Origin: Daedaleopsis sinensis
Taxonomy: Eukaryota; Basidiomycota; Agaricomycetes; Polyporales; Polyporaceae
Length of the DNA stretch: 64,000 bases
NCBI GenBank assembly: GCA_033807695.1
Contig: CM066309.1
Location: 1,922,001 to 1,986,000, forward strand
Direction: 5' to 3'
Shown piece by piece: positions 43,971-55,880 of this stretch. The notes beneath the pieces are model-generated. The model had not been told where the DNA came from. It saw only the letters and a program-made list of their open reading frames with translations, and made no database searches. A program made the translations under genes and the position numbers. How positions within the stretch are numbered: position 1 is the stretch's first letter; the number at the start of each line of letters is the position of its first letter.

Positions 43971-45666
43971 TCAGATTGAAGACAAGGATCGCGGGGGAGA
44001 CGACTCACTTCTAGGGCGTGGATCATGCGACGTCAGCCACATCCAATCCTCCCAATCTCCCTTGCTGACGTGACTTGAGGGGGGTATGAAACGCTTGCAG
44101 ACCGAACGGATCCCATCTACGGGCCCGCGGCAGATAGGTCTAAACATGTTGTTGTAGCCCACGAGTTGGAGGGAGTCTGGGGGCTCGTCGGAGAGGGGAG
44201 TGGTGGCGTCCAAGATTTTATGATCATTCGTGATATTAAGGATTGCCAGGGAGGAGCGCGATCGAAACTGCGAAAGGAGTGTCAGAGGAGATGGTAAAGA
44301 GTATATATATATATATATCCGACTCACTACATCCGCCCATTCGGCTAGTGCTATATCTAATTCATTGCAGATGCAGAACAGGGAAACCACCCGGATGTTG
44401 GTCGGAAGATGGAGATCAACGAATTCGATGGTCTCGCTGTCCCAGAAGTCGGCATCTAAGGACAGTCCAAGACATTCGAGGTTTGGTAGGTCATTCAAGA
44501 TATACCAGATTTCCTCGTCCGCAAAATTTAGGTTGTACGCAACATGCAGGCGGCGGAGAGACTTGCGCCCCTTCACGAAATCAACAAGATGATGGCCATG
44601 TGTTGGATAAGTGTCATCGTTCGAGCTGACACAGACGATTTTGAGTGATTCTAGCCGAGGAAATGCGTCGTTCTCGGCCGAGCCCAGCGCGGTGAGCAGG
44701 TGCACGAGGCCCGATGGCATGCTGGTGAGAGTCAAGCTAAGAAGGTTCGCCCCACGAGTAGGACTGTTTGCTAGATTGCTGAGACCAAGGAATGCTAGGC
44801 CATCCACGACAGAGAGCTCCTTGAGGGATGGAAGGTCTCGAAACCACACAGCTAGTCGGTGAAGTTGTAAAGACTTCAGGGTAGCAGCATTTGCGTCAAC
44901 GGCTTTGAAAGCATCCGCAAATGCGAGCCAGATCTCCTCAGGATTGGTAGATGCGGACGTAAGTTGAAGACCCTTCAGTCTAGTCCACCCGGCGATATCG
45001 CCAACATTTGCGGGGACCCTAAGACAGAGCGCGTGTGGCCCACAATGTATCGTCGTGGCATATAGGGTCGCGCAAGTGGGTAGAGTTGCGGGAAAGAATG
45101 ATAGTCGACTTAGTACCAAGTCATCCTCTGACTGTGGAACCCCACTTACGGTATATTGATTTGGGCGAGCAACGGACAGCTGGCTCGCAGTGTTTGCAGG
45201 ATGGTGCATCGGGACCATACAGCCACATCCGACTCTACCCAACAGAATGACCGAAGGTTGTGCATCTGTTCCAGCGCCGAGACGACGAGCTCTGCGAATC
45301 GCTCAGCACCGTGGAGAACACGGACAGTGACACCAAAGACTTACGTTGGGCATATAGGAAGTCCCTAGTGGGCGGTGTCCAACAGCGAACGGTGAAAGAC
45401 CTGACGAGCTTCGCAAATTTGGGCGTCCTGGCGATGTGTTGCAGGAGCCCGCAATGACGTTTGACCACACGCTCATGGAACTCTACGGGCATGTGTGGGT
45501 GCTGCCCAGCAGATATGTTAACGCGTCGGAAAAGGACAGACAGAGCCAGATCGTGGAATATGCGCGAGACGAAAAGACATCGACGTTGATCGGCATGAGG
45601 AAGTGCTTTAATGACGAGACCCCAGAGCTCTGTAGGGAGTAGGAGTGGAGAGTCGCCAGCGAGCAT
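43971..45666 (-). CDS. F-box/LRR-like protein, intact copy
   Basis: Probable SCF adaptor. Four exons (45345-45666, 45150-45291, 44328-45108, 43971-44267) give 513 aa. The F-box segment LLLPTELWGLVIKAL is followed by DQRRCLFVSRIFHDLALSVLF. The C-terminal two thirds has LRR-like lines (LKSLQLHRLAVWF, LKELSVVDGLAFLGL, LLSLTLTSM, FPRLESLKIVCV, LPNLECLGLSLD). The ATG at 45666 is the first on this frame. The last intron (44268-44327) contains a (TA)n tract of about 17 bp. A decayed paralogue in the same orientation lies at 59075-60142 and shares even the 5' flank, so the two arose by segmental duplication. Confidence 0.78.
44302..44318. repeat. (TA)n tract inside an F-box gene intron
   Basis: About eight TA dinucleotides inside the 60-nt last intron of the F-box gene. 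If the intron were retained, it would encode alternating Ile/Tyr in frame. Confidence 0.8.
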
Positions 45667-46015
45667 GACCAAGTATACGAAGATGAGAAATAATGCTGAG
45701 CAGGATACCGTCGTCGTCGAGGTCGCGAGTAGAAGTGAAAGAAGGAGGAAGAAAACGAGGAATATGCTTAGGTGTGATTTTGGGTGTGACCGGGGTACGT
45801 CACAAACCGCGGCATATCGCGAGGCGGCGACGACTCGGACAGCGTCGGAGGAGGAGAGATTGAATTTAAGTGCACATCACGTCTACGAGAACACCTGCAT
45901 CGTAGAGCATGTTACGGCCGTAGACTTGCATTTCAACACCCCGGGTTTCGAAATAGAATTATCCGGCTACAGCCGCCAGCGCCGGTTTCCTCTGTGCTTC
46001 CAACCACGATACACG
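45667..46015. other. Divergent spacer between F-box gene and header-like gene
   Basis: About 350 bp. The first 70 bp resemble the flank upstream of the decayed F-box paralogue (60143-60215). An open frame runs through on the plus strand from 45611 but shows no conserved sequence before 46016. Confidence 0.4.
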
Positions 46016-46443
46016 ATGGTGAAAAACGCCTACCTGTCTCTCCCTCATCCCGAAAATCCTCGTATCCTACGTCTCGCTCCCTACGATGATGATCAGCAAC
46101 TTGTCGAAGTTATCGAGGCAACATTGGCTAATTTTCGTGACGGCGCCGACATGCTGCCAAGCTCAACGCTTCAATGGAGAATCTACCTTGTAGTAAGCGA
46201 CATATCCTCACCTCTTGAGCTATCTAACAATCCACCTGTGGACTTCAGCCTCCTGGTGGCATCACTCACACAGGCATACCCCGCGAAACCACCAAAGCAG
46301 TCCGGGATTGGCTTGCTCAGCACCGCGACGAAGAGCCCGTAGAGGTCGACATCCTGATGGAAGCCGTGTTACCATCGACGACAGTGCAGAAGAATTTAGT
46401 CAATATCATCGTCACGGATGCAGATAGTTATGACTGCCTTTAG
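46016..46443 (+). CDS. Short gene resembling a Crinkler-type header domain
   Basis: Two exons (46016-46192 and 46249-46443, intron 56 nt) give 123 aa. The sequence follows the header pattern of Crinkler (CRN) proteins: a strand with LVEVIEATLANF, then SSTLQWRIYLVPPGG where headers have L-x-LW-K-V-x-I-P, then VDILMEAVLP and VQKNLVNIIVTD, matching the closing L-S-x-V-F-P...H-I-I-V segment. Headers in known CRN proteins are followed by REase/NTPase or kinase modules; here a stop follows after DSYDCL, and an inverted-repeat element begins within about 50 bp. Collinear REase and kinase pieces occur at 56041-58059. Assignment rests on pattern similarity only. The frame is open upstream, so the start could be earlier. 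Confidence 0.42.
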
Positions 46444-46518
46444 TGGACAAAAGTGTTTAGTCGCAATTATTGGAGTTATATGCGGCACTGTTGAGGTTTG
46501 ATACCATCAAATACATAT

Positions 46519-46763
46519 TGGGACTGAAAGTGTTGGTTCAGTTCATGTATTCAAGTTCGATTTGATTTAAGGTTTGATCTCAGTTCAAGGTCAAGTTCAA
46601 GTTCATTTTCAAGTTCATTTCTAATTCCCACGTTCAGCTTCAAGTTCAGTTTACTCGAGTTGAACTTGATGCGGATCACGCCGAGGGGGCGTCTGCGACA
46701 GGCGGACCGAGGCATGGAGTCCGAGGTAACCGAGCCTCCTCGTACTAACCTCCACTGTTTACT
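46519..46763 (+). repeat. Left terminal inverted repeat
   Basis: From ATTGGGACTG through CCACTGTTTACT. It aligns in reverse complement with 48048-48285, including GTGTTGGTTCAGTTCA, GGTTTGATCTCAGTTCAA, CACGTTCAGCTTCAAGTT and CCGAGCCTCCTC. Confidence 0.82.
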
Positions 46764-48047
46764 ACGGCTGACTCTATTCCCATATGTATCCATATGTATG
46801 AGTACTGTACAGTTATACGTGTTTTACTTAGTACTTGACTTGTCATGTACGGTCAAACATGCTCAGGTTTAGTATGTACTGCCAGTCGGTCCGCCACCGT
46901 GACAGGCTCGCCTCTCAGCGCCGCCGGCTTCCGACCTCGCTCCTGCCTGCGCTCGACAATCACGACAGTACAGCTTCTAACCACTCTGCCAACTGAAAAT
47001 GTCAGACTACAGTAAGCTCCGAGTCCTCCGTGTTATGAGTGAGTACTGACCTGAATCATTATGAGGCTCGGATCAGCGAGGTGCATGCAATACCAGTGTA
47101 CAGACCGCAACCTTGAAGCTGCACCCTCGCCCTGACGATAAGGATGTGGGTACGTATTTGGCACAGGGAGCCCTTTCGATGCATAACTCAGCCCATCTTC
47201 CATTATGCAGAGCACGGCTAGTAGGTAGTACTCAACATTTCAATTTGTCGTCATTCGACTGCACCACTGACACGCGACACCTATTAAAGAAATCTCCCAC
47301 CAGCGATCTGCACTGGATGGTTGAACAACACCGGTCGTGGGCGGCGGCGGCGGCGTAGTGACCGTATATTAGTAGTAGTACGACCTGCCAGTGACAGGAT
47401 GACAAACATCAGTGCCCGGTGATGACCCGGACCCAGCGGTCGACGGAGACATAGTGCACATCCCTCTCCTACCTTGGCAAGTTGGTCCCTAGCTCCACGG
47501 CTGTCGCCTGTTCAAGCATGTATAGTACCTGTCAGGACTATCCCAAACTATAATAGTAGAAGCCGAGGATGATTGCATTAGTACTAAGCACTATCATAGG
47601 CCGTTGTGTGTAAGCCGGTGTCGTGCCGGCGAGCACTAGAACGAGAACGAGAGCACGCAGGAGAGAAGAGGAACGAACTGCGTAGTCGAGAGAGTAAGGT
47701 AAAGATACAAGGGAGACGAGACGGAGCACTGAGCGTACCTGTGTAGTCGAGAGAGTAAGGTAAAGATCAACTACGCTCGGGACAAGGAACTATATACTAC
47801 AGGAGCCGAGTAAGAAGGAGCCAAAGAGGCGCATGAAGACGAACGGAGGGAGTGTGATGTACGTGGGTCTTTGGCGGGGTGAAAGGTGGAGTAGGACGTG
47901 AATTGTAGGAGGAGGGAGCGGAACCGTCACTTCCGAACCGTGTAACACTGTTACATTGTGACTCTATTTATGCTTCTAGATGAGTGCACCAGCTCAAGCA
48001 TACTTGGAGCTCACATAGCAGTATATCCGGATAAATAACAGTGTACA

Positions 48048-48285
48048 AGTAAACGGTGGAGGTAAGTATGAGGAGGCTCGGTCATCTCTGACTTTGGTCC
48101 CTCGCTCCGCCTGTTGTAGACGCCCCCTCGGCGTGATCCGCACCAAGTTCAACTTGAAGCTGAACGTGAGAACCGAACTTGAAGTTTAAATTGAACTTGA
48201 ACTTGAAATTGAACTGAGATCAAACCTTAATATTAAAATGAACTTGAATACCGTTGAACTGAACCAACACTTCTCGTCCCAATAA
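48048..48285 (-). repeat. Right terminal inverted repeat
   Basis: Reverse-complement partner of the left arm at 46519-46763. Small insertions and deletions separate the two arms, so the element is not freshly inserted. Confidence 0.82.
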
Positions 48286-48386
48286 GCATCTGCTGGTATT
48301 GAATCTCAAGCTCGCAAGGCAACATGAATATTATACTCAAGTCTGGGAGTGAACATGGAATCTAGGCAATAAAATGTTTTTGTCCG

Positions 48387-48788
48387 GTGCTGCCCGTCAT
48401 AGATAGTGAGTCGTTTGTGGTTATGCCTCACTCCCGGATTCCTTCATCTCCTCTGCAGCGATCGAAGGTCTCGATACACTGGGGACACCCTTCGCACAGG
48501 CGAACAAAGGTATGTTCATCATTCCTCGTGCGTTACGTCTTTGTCACTAGTTGTCCAGAGCGTAGGGCAAGGGCTTCGAAACTCAACGCTCGGCTACCTT
48601 CTCCCTCCGATGCCCTCCGAATCGACCCGCAAAAAGTTCTCGAAGGCGATGATGCAGTTGACGAAGACCCTGATAACCTCCATCCGACACGACCATGTCT
48701 CAATCGTGGACATTCCACGGCTCTCTTCAACCGCTCGCTCGGTCATCAGGAAAACCCTCCCCTGCAGATTAGGGTATATACTACATAA
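48387..48788 (+). other. Open frames between two elements, possible remnant of a split gene
   Basis: Two overlapping plus-strand frames end at 48788 and 48801, just before the left Plavaka terminus. A possible intron (gt at about 48510, acceptor GCGTAG near 48562) would join the frames. The longer pieces are basic and helical (SKAMMQLTKTLITSIRHDHV) but match no family I know. Their position between the header-like gene and the REase/kinase pieces makes a middle part of the same gene conceivable. Confidence 0.25.
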
Positions 48789-49418
48789 AAGGTCACAATA
48801 GCACAACTTATGCTCCATTAGTATAGTGTAGAAATTTAGATCGGTCCCTTCCTAAAGTCGCGAGAGTTGTGCCATTAAGCAAGCAAGTAGCACTTAAGTA
48901 GGATGACTTAGTGTAATAGATTACAATATTACTTGAGATTATTGTCTCGGAACCACATCTGTAGCCGTTGATTATCACACATTTTATAAGGTCAAACAAT
49001 TGTTATTGTCGCAAGACCAAACAGATGTGTAACGACCGTCGAAATGATAAAGAACGTAAGGCCGTGAAGGCGTAAGGGCAGTACTAACTATGTGCTATCA
49101 ACGAGGTAAGAGAGGGTGGACGGATGCGAGGTAGTAAGGAGAGTGAGGCGGGATACGTGGAAAGCAGAGTTGACTAGCATGCACAAGTCATGAGTCGAGA
49201 CGGAGATCGTGAGTGTACGTATATCCAAGATGTGAGATTAGTCGGGGTGGTAGATGGCATGGAGTTAAGGAGCAGAGCGTCGGGTGTAGCGCAGATCGAA
49301 TAAACTATACACAGGTCGTTAGCGACATTAAAACAGCAGTACGAGCAGTCCAGGCGAGCGAGAGAGATGAGAGAAGGACTGGATACATTGAGAGACTACC
49401 CGGTCGCAGGACAACAGC

Positions 49419-52210
49419 CTACTCGTCAGGCATGTCGGCGATGTTCAGCAAGTTGATGGCTGTGCCACGAGAGGACGGCCCAGATCCCATACTACAGACA
49501 GATGGTCAGCAGCGCGGACAGATCTCCAGCGAGAAACGCACCAGATGTTCTTGTAGAAGTTGTGCATCATGTTGTGGTACTTGCGAGGTCGATCACGCTT
49601 GACGTTGTTAAGAATTGTCATGACATCCCGATAGACATCGAGGTAAATGTTGCCGTTGAAGTCTGCCGCGTTGTAGCGCGGGCTTCGATAGTCCTCGATA
49701 GCGGCGTACAGCTGGTAGTGCGATGAGGTTTATTAGTGATGGGTATGTAAGACGGGAAGCACACGAACAGCGGTTGCGACTAGGCCAAGCATGGGCCCCG
49801 GGATTTCCTTTTCATCAGGTCGGTCGGGGAGAGATGACTTGAACCGATCGAGCAGCCGATATCCAGTACTTCGAGTCTTGTTGAAGAATGCTGTGCGCAG
49901 GAGATGTTCGAAAACCGGGACATTGAACGGTTCTGTACCGACAACGGTCCGGTTCTGTCCAAGTACGCTATCAGTAATGCAATAGACTGAGAGAGCAGGT
50001 ACACATTTACCCGGTAATCATTAGGGTAGAGGAATCGGTTCCCCTCAGTGAGCCATGTCACATAGTTGGCGTCGCCACTGGTGAGGCTGTAGAAGATGGG
50101 GGGGAGCTGCTCAGCGATCCTCTTCACTTTGCCCCGGGTGTTCGAGATACGTTGCGTAGCCTGAAAAAATCGATGTCAGGGCGCGGTAAGTGTAGACGCG
50201 TTGCAGCTTACGAGAGAAGCCATCTTGCGCCAGTAAACGTTGTCGCTCTTCAGGCGTTGGATGATGTCAGCGTCCTTGTGCTTCTTCGCACCCGCAATGA
50301 GCCAGCGCCGCCCATACTCTGAAACCTTCTCGGGGCCCTCGGGATAGGCGTTCACAAGGCAAAGGTCCACCTTAACGTTCTCGATGGCGGTGGACACAAC
50401 AGCCTGGACACGAGGGCGCTGCTGCTTGAGTTCGAGGCGATCTTTGGACTGATCGAGCACGAGCTCGATCCCGTCGGAATCGTCGTTGTCGTCATCGTCA
50501 GAGATAGTCGTCGGGCCGGAGGGATTTGAGTCGGGAGTCTAGTAGTAATGGGCAAGAATACGTTAATTCGTATTTTCGTGCACACATGATGAGGTATCAA
50601 ATATGCACGTACTGTGTTAGTACGGCCCCGTTTGGCAGGCCATTCCTTGCCCCACTCGATGTCCTGAATGATAAATGATTAGAGCGTGCGGTATTCTTCG
50701 AGGGAAGGCTCACGGACCTCATTCGGCTTTTCGCGTTTGCGCTTCGAGGCAGACTTACTGGTGCTATGAGTCCTCTCGTGTCCTAGACAGATTTGTCAGT
50801 AGGCAGATAGAGATGGCGACATGCCACTCACCGGGGCTCTTCGACGTATCTACCCTTTTAGCTTTGACCGCAGATGTTTGACGAGCAGACTTATTGGATT
50901 TCTTGCCGGCCGATGAGCGGACTGGGGTAGGCTTTACTTTCTTGACTGGAGGCTCGTCTTCGACCTATGCCAAGTGTAGTGAGAGCTGAACAGACATACC
51001 ATGAATTGCACACCTACATCGTCACCGCTCTCGCGCTCGTCAGCGCTATCAACACGCGCGCGGTACGCACGCTTGAAAGGCGTCTTTCCGCTCTGCGTAG
51101 TTTGGCGCCCCTGGTCTTCATTATCGTCCGGAGGGGCCATCTCAACGTCCTGGTCGCGGTCTGAGTCGACGAAGTGGGCTTCCTAAATGAGATAGTGCAA
51201 TGAGCAATGCTGTAGCAAAGCAGACGAGAGATACGTGGACTGCAATCGAGCAGGGCTCACCTCAGCATCAAAGATGTCGTCAAGGGCGCGGGGATTGGTC
51301 TCGAGTCTGCGGAGGTCGTTGTCGCCATCGTCGTCAGTTTTCTCGGTGTCTTCGTCGTCGCGTTCATCGCCGCCATTTGGATAATTGTCCTTGTCCTCAT
51401 CCGCGGTCTCGTCCTCGCTAGAGTCCTGTTGAGCCGAGCGTGAACGGGATTCAGAGGGCTTGCTTGCAGCGCGCGAAGGCTTAGACGACGTCGATGATGA
51501 GTTGTTTGGCTTTGTGGACGTGGGAGCCATGTCGTTACAGCGCGCGAGATGAAATGAGGCGTGTAGGACATGGTTAACTTAGATCTTGACAGCGAACATG
51601 ATCGTTTAAGGTACGTACCTTTGAAGTAACGGGCACTTGCGTCTTGCGGCCATTGATTAGTGATGCAGAACGTGCAGCCTGAGAGCGAGAGGCAGCAGGC
51701 CCCGACTCCATCTCACTGCCACTGGACGAGTCATCAATGGCCGGAGCCAGGTATTTGCGTGAAAGGTTCGTCTGAGACTGAGCACTCGTAGGCTTCCCTG
51801 TTCATATATGCGAGTCAGTAGCAGACTCGCAGCGCACACAGGCACCAAGACCCATCAACAGACTTTAACGACTTACCAGAAGTGGCTGAAGTCGCTTTAG
51901 TCTTCGACTTCTTCTGTGAGCGTGCACCTGGGATGAGGTCCTGCCACGCTACACGAGGCACATCAGGAATGTAAGTATATCCCCATATACGTTGAGCGCG
52001 ACGACTGGATTCTTACCTTCCTTCGCTTTTTGCTTAGCCGCGCGTCCTAATAGAGATCAAGATCAGTAATGTTACCTGGACATCAAAGAAGAGAGACGAA
52101 CCTTGGGTATGAGGGGGCTCGTCGTTCGCTGACTGCGTGTTCCCGAGCTCGCCGTCTTCGACCTCATCATCCGAGAGGATGATCCGGCGATTGGAAGTGC
52201 GCAGGGCCAT
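49419..52210 (-). CDS. DUF6532-like passenger gene of the Plavaka element
   Basis: Multi-exon gene divergent from the transposase. The first exons encode acidic, Ser/Lys-rich disordered sequence (MALRTSNRRIILSDDEVED; a second candidate start is MAPTSTKPNN at 51530), with Lys/Arg clusters that could act as nuclear localisation signals. The C-terminal half shows the DUF6532-like pattern: RRWLIAGAKKHKDADIIQRL, RGKVKRIAEQLPPIFYSL, VPVFEHLLRTAFF, PGPMLGLVATAV, LYAAIEDYRSPRYNAADF and KYHNMMHNFYKNIW, ending at 49419 after a last short exon. Several exon joins in the N-terminal half are uncertain, so no length is given. DUF6532 genes are found repeatedly in or beside mushroom DNA transposons; their role in transposition is not established. 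Confidence 0.6.
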
Positions 52211-52445
52211 GGCAATGGATCGGAATGTGGTATTAAGTAAGGTGGTGATTAACTGACTAGCAGGGAAGAGGTGAGATATCGTATGGCTGAGTATAATGGG
52301 GGGAGGAGAAAGGGATTGCGTGGCAGGACGATCCCAATTGGGAGCTGTCACGGTGTGACCTCAGTCACGACCCTCTCCCCCGTCCTCTTCGCCCTCTCCT
52401 TCGATACACCTCGCTAACTCTTCATCATCCATTAATCCCTCTTCC
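52211..52445. promoter_or_regulatory. Divergent promoter inside the Plavaka element
   Basis: Only 235 bp separate the start codons of the passenger gene (minus) and the transposase (plus), so both are presumably driven from here. No specific motif is recognised. Confidence 0.5.
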
Positions 52446-55400
52446 ATGTCCCGCTTCCAGACACAACGCGCGACTCAGCAGTGCCTCGGCTGCGATCTCT
52501 GGTACACTCCCAGTGGCCTTACCTCCCATCTCCTCCAGACAGAGAAACCCGCCTGCATTCGATGGCGCGACGAGCTAGACCAGCAAGATATATCGGCAAG
52601 CAGCTCATCTTCAAGATCTACCACTCCCTCTCATATCCCGCCATCTCCGTCCTCGCCGCGCTCTGCCTCTAATGGCTCCCCCGGACTGCCAGGCCCCGAC
52701 GATCTACCCTTTTTAGGACAACCACAGCCGTTCGATGGAGACTATTTCGGAGCATATCAAGACGAAGATTGGGAGGACTACGACGAGTACGTAGGTCCTC
52801 AAGAGGAGAAGGATGAAGAAGAAGACTGGGATCAGGGGGAGGGTGCAGAGCCTGGCGAGGAGGACGAGGAAGACCGGGACGCTCAAGATTACGAGGAGGG
52901 ACGGGGATGGGAGCCGCCCCTCAGCCCTCAGACTTCCAATGCAGCTACTCCGGACAACGCTGATCTCCCCGATCCCGCCTCGAACAACGACGCTGGGCCA
53001 GCGGATCAAGACGCTGCCGCTACAGGGGCCTTCGGGCGTCACGAACAGGCAGGCAGACAGCGTACGCAAGCCCATTTGCACGCGAAGACATCTGTCGTGC
53101 GATTCCCCGGACAACACGCCGGTTCCCCTCTCAACCAACAGCACAATCCTACCGCGTACGAGCGATATGCAGGGGCTCTTGACGAGGACGGCTCAAATCC
53201 ATACGCGCCATTCAAATCAGCGGTCGAATGGAAGCTCGCGAAATGGGCCAAAATGCGCGGCCCCGGCTCGACCGCAGTGACAGAGCTCCTAGCGATTGAG
53301 GAGGTGCGTACCTCCTCACATATTTACGCCTCTGTCGCTCCACTCTGTAGGTGATTTGCTGACTCTGCGAGCAGCTTGTCTCGCTTCTCGGGCTCTCCTT
53401 CAAGAATTCTCGGGAACTTAACAAGATAATCGATGAGAAGCTTGACTCTGGTCGCCCGCGGTTCATCCGCCGTGAAATTATCATCGCAGGCGAGGCCTTC
53501 GAAGTTTTCTACCGCGATGTGATCGCGTGCGTCCGAGCCTTGTATGGCGATCCCGAATTCGCCGGGATCCTCGTCTTCACACCTGAACGCCACTACGCCG
53601 ACGACGACCACACGATCCGTGTCTATTTCGACATGCACACCGGCAATTGGTGGTGGGACACTCAGGTACGTCCGCCGTGTCTTGATATCCGCAAACGATT
53701 GTGCTGCTCACTCATGACTACATTGCAGAAAGCCGTCGAGAAGCGCAAGCCAGGTGCAACTATCATACCCATCATAGTCTCATCCGACAAGACGCAACTG
53801 ACCGTTTTCGGTAGCAAGACTGCGTACCCCGTTTACCTCACGATCGGCAATCTCCCAAAGGACATCCGCCGCAAGCCCAGCCGCCGAGGACATATCTTGC
53901 TAGCATATCTCCCATCCTCGCGCCTCGAGCACATCACGAGTACAGCTGCACGACGCCGTGTCCATGCCAATCTATATCACAAGTGCATGTCTATGATTCT
54001 CAAGCCGCTCGCGAAAGCAGGCATTCATGGAATCGCGCTGACCAGCGGCGATGGTGTCGTTCGGCGTGGACACCCGATATTCGCTATGTACATAGGTGAC
54101 TACCCCGAGCAGCTCCTCGTCACCTGTTGCAAGAACGGAACATGTCCGAAGTGCCGCATTGACCGCAATGACATGGGCTTGGATACCGACCCCGACCGCG
54201 AGCTTCGCAACATCGTAGATGTCCTTGATGCGCTCGACCAAGCAAGTGTCTCAAATGTAGCCTTCTCGCGAGCCTGCCGCGACGCCGGCATCAAGCCCGT
54301 ACGACAGCCCTTTTGGTCCAATCTTCCGTACGTCAATATATTCCAGTCGATTACACCAGACATCCTCCACCAGCTCTACCAGGGAGTCATCAAGCACGTA
54401 CTATCTTGGCTGCGCGACGCTTATGGATCCGACGAGATCGATGCACGATGCCGTCGCCTCCCTCCTAACCACCAGATCCGACTCTTCATGAAAGGAGTCA
54501 CGACACTTCAAAGAGTTACCGGCAAGGAACACGGCGACATCTGTCGCTTCATGATCAGCCTTGTCATAGGTCTACCGCTCCGTGATGGCCTGTCTCCCAC
54601 CCGTCTCGTCCGCTCTGTCCGTGCAATACTGGACTTCCTCTATCTTGCCCGCTATCCGGCTCACACCTCCGAAACCCTTATACTACTTCGCTCCGCGCTT
54701 GAACGCTTCCACGCAAACAAGGATATCTTTTTGGACCTTGCAATCCGCACTCATTTCCGATTCCCGAAACTCCATTCCCTTGACCACTACCTCCTTTCGA
54801 TCAAAGCTTTCGGGACAACCGACAACTACGACACACAGTACACGGAAAGGCTGCACATTGACTTCGCGAAGGAAGCCTATCGCGCGACAAACCACCGGGA
54901 CGAGTTTCCTCAAATGACGCTATGGTTGGAGCGCCGTGAGAAGGTCCTCCGGCATGACGCGTTCATCCAGTGGCGCCTCAACCGTCTTCAAGCTGCTGCC
55001 CGCAACACCTCTCACCAATCAGTCTCCTCTATCCCCCAGCCCTCCGAGTTCCGGATTGCTGATCACCTACCCTCTGCTCCGACTCTCACGCGCATCAAGA
55101 TGACCAAGTGGCCCACGGTCAAAGCGCTCAAGTTCATCGACGCAGTCAATCTATATGGTGCAACATATATTCGCGACGCCCTCGCCCGATTCCTTGTCTC
55201 CTATCGAGACCCATCTCTGTCGCCCGCTGAGATCGAGCAGGCATCTTTGACCATTCGATACCGCTTTGCTGCCCTCCCCGTGTACCACAAGATCAAGTTC
55301 GTGCTCGAGGACGCACAGCGGCTTGGAATCATGGAAACAATTCGGGATGCGGTACATGCGCGTCCTGCGCGCCGCGACCAGCAAGGGCGGCCTGTGCCGG

Positions 55401-55880
55401 CCCGTTTCGATAATGTGCTTGTGAACGATGGGCACGGTGGACCATCGGGCGTTGAAGGTAAGTCCTGCCGCAGTTATGGTCTCCTGATGCGGTTAGGCTA
55501 AGTCCGTGCATTAAGGATATCGCGTCGGCCGTGTACGACTGATCTTCACGCTACCCAAGAAGGCGTGTGATGAACACCTACCCGGAGTGATGGCTCCGGG
55601 GCATCTGGCCTACATCGAGTGGTTCACCGCTTTCACTCAACCTGACCCGGTACACGGCATGTACAAGATTACTCGTTGTCGTGGACCACGGCCTGAGCGA
55701 GCACTACTGGCGAGTGTTATTGAAGTTAGAAAAATCAGGCGCAGCTGCCATCTGTTTCCGGTCGCTCCGCGTGGTGGACTCTTCCCTCGAGAGTGGACTA
55801 GTAGTACAGTATTGGATGACTGCGAGACCTTCTTTGTTAGTCCCTTTAGTGACCTGCACATGTATATGACACTATTTTAG
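52446..55880 (+). CDS. Plavaka transposase
   Basis: Predicted DDE-type transposase of the CACTA-related Plavaka group; it would bind the element ends and catalyse cut-and-paste movement. Four exons (52446-53303, 53375-53665, 53729-55457, 55516-55880) give 1080 aa with agreeing phases and no internal stop. N-terminus: a zinc-binding C13-x2-C16-x11-H28-x8-C37 motif, then a long acidic linker. Core: LYGDPEFAGILVFTPERHY, YFDMHTGNWWWDTQ, PIIVSSDKTQLTVFGSK, KAGIHGIALTSGDGVVR, YIGDYPEQLLVTCCKNGTCP (with a Cys pair), SITPDILHQLYQGVIKHVL and FPKLHSLDHY. C-terminus: HLAYIEWFTAFTQPDPVHGM and WTSSTVLDDCETFFVSPF, typical of the family. An intact reading frame suggests a young or recently active copy. Confidence 0.88.

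Larger units (their letters stand above)
46485..48310. mobile_element. Non-autonomous DNA transposon with long terminal inverted repeats
   Basis: Two arms of roughly 250 bp in inverted orientation (46519-46763 and 48048-48285, similarity extending less clearly to about 46485 and 48310) enclose about 1.3 kb with no transposase or other gene. Both arms contain repeated AAGTTCAA/TTGAACTT units and share a nearly identical core, GCGGATCACGCCGAGGGGGC (46671-46690 on the plus strand; reverse complement in the right arm). I judge about 80 percent identity by eye. The exact ends and target-site duplication could not be fixed; an octamer GGACAAAA at 46445 and its reverse complement ending at 48385 are candidate outer ends. 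Confidence 0.8.

Noticed and set aside
47000..48000. Transposase inside the long-TIR element
   Set aside because: All frames between the arms are short and broken, so the element is called non-autonomous.
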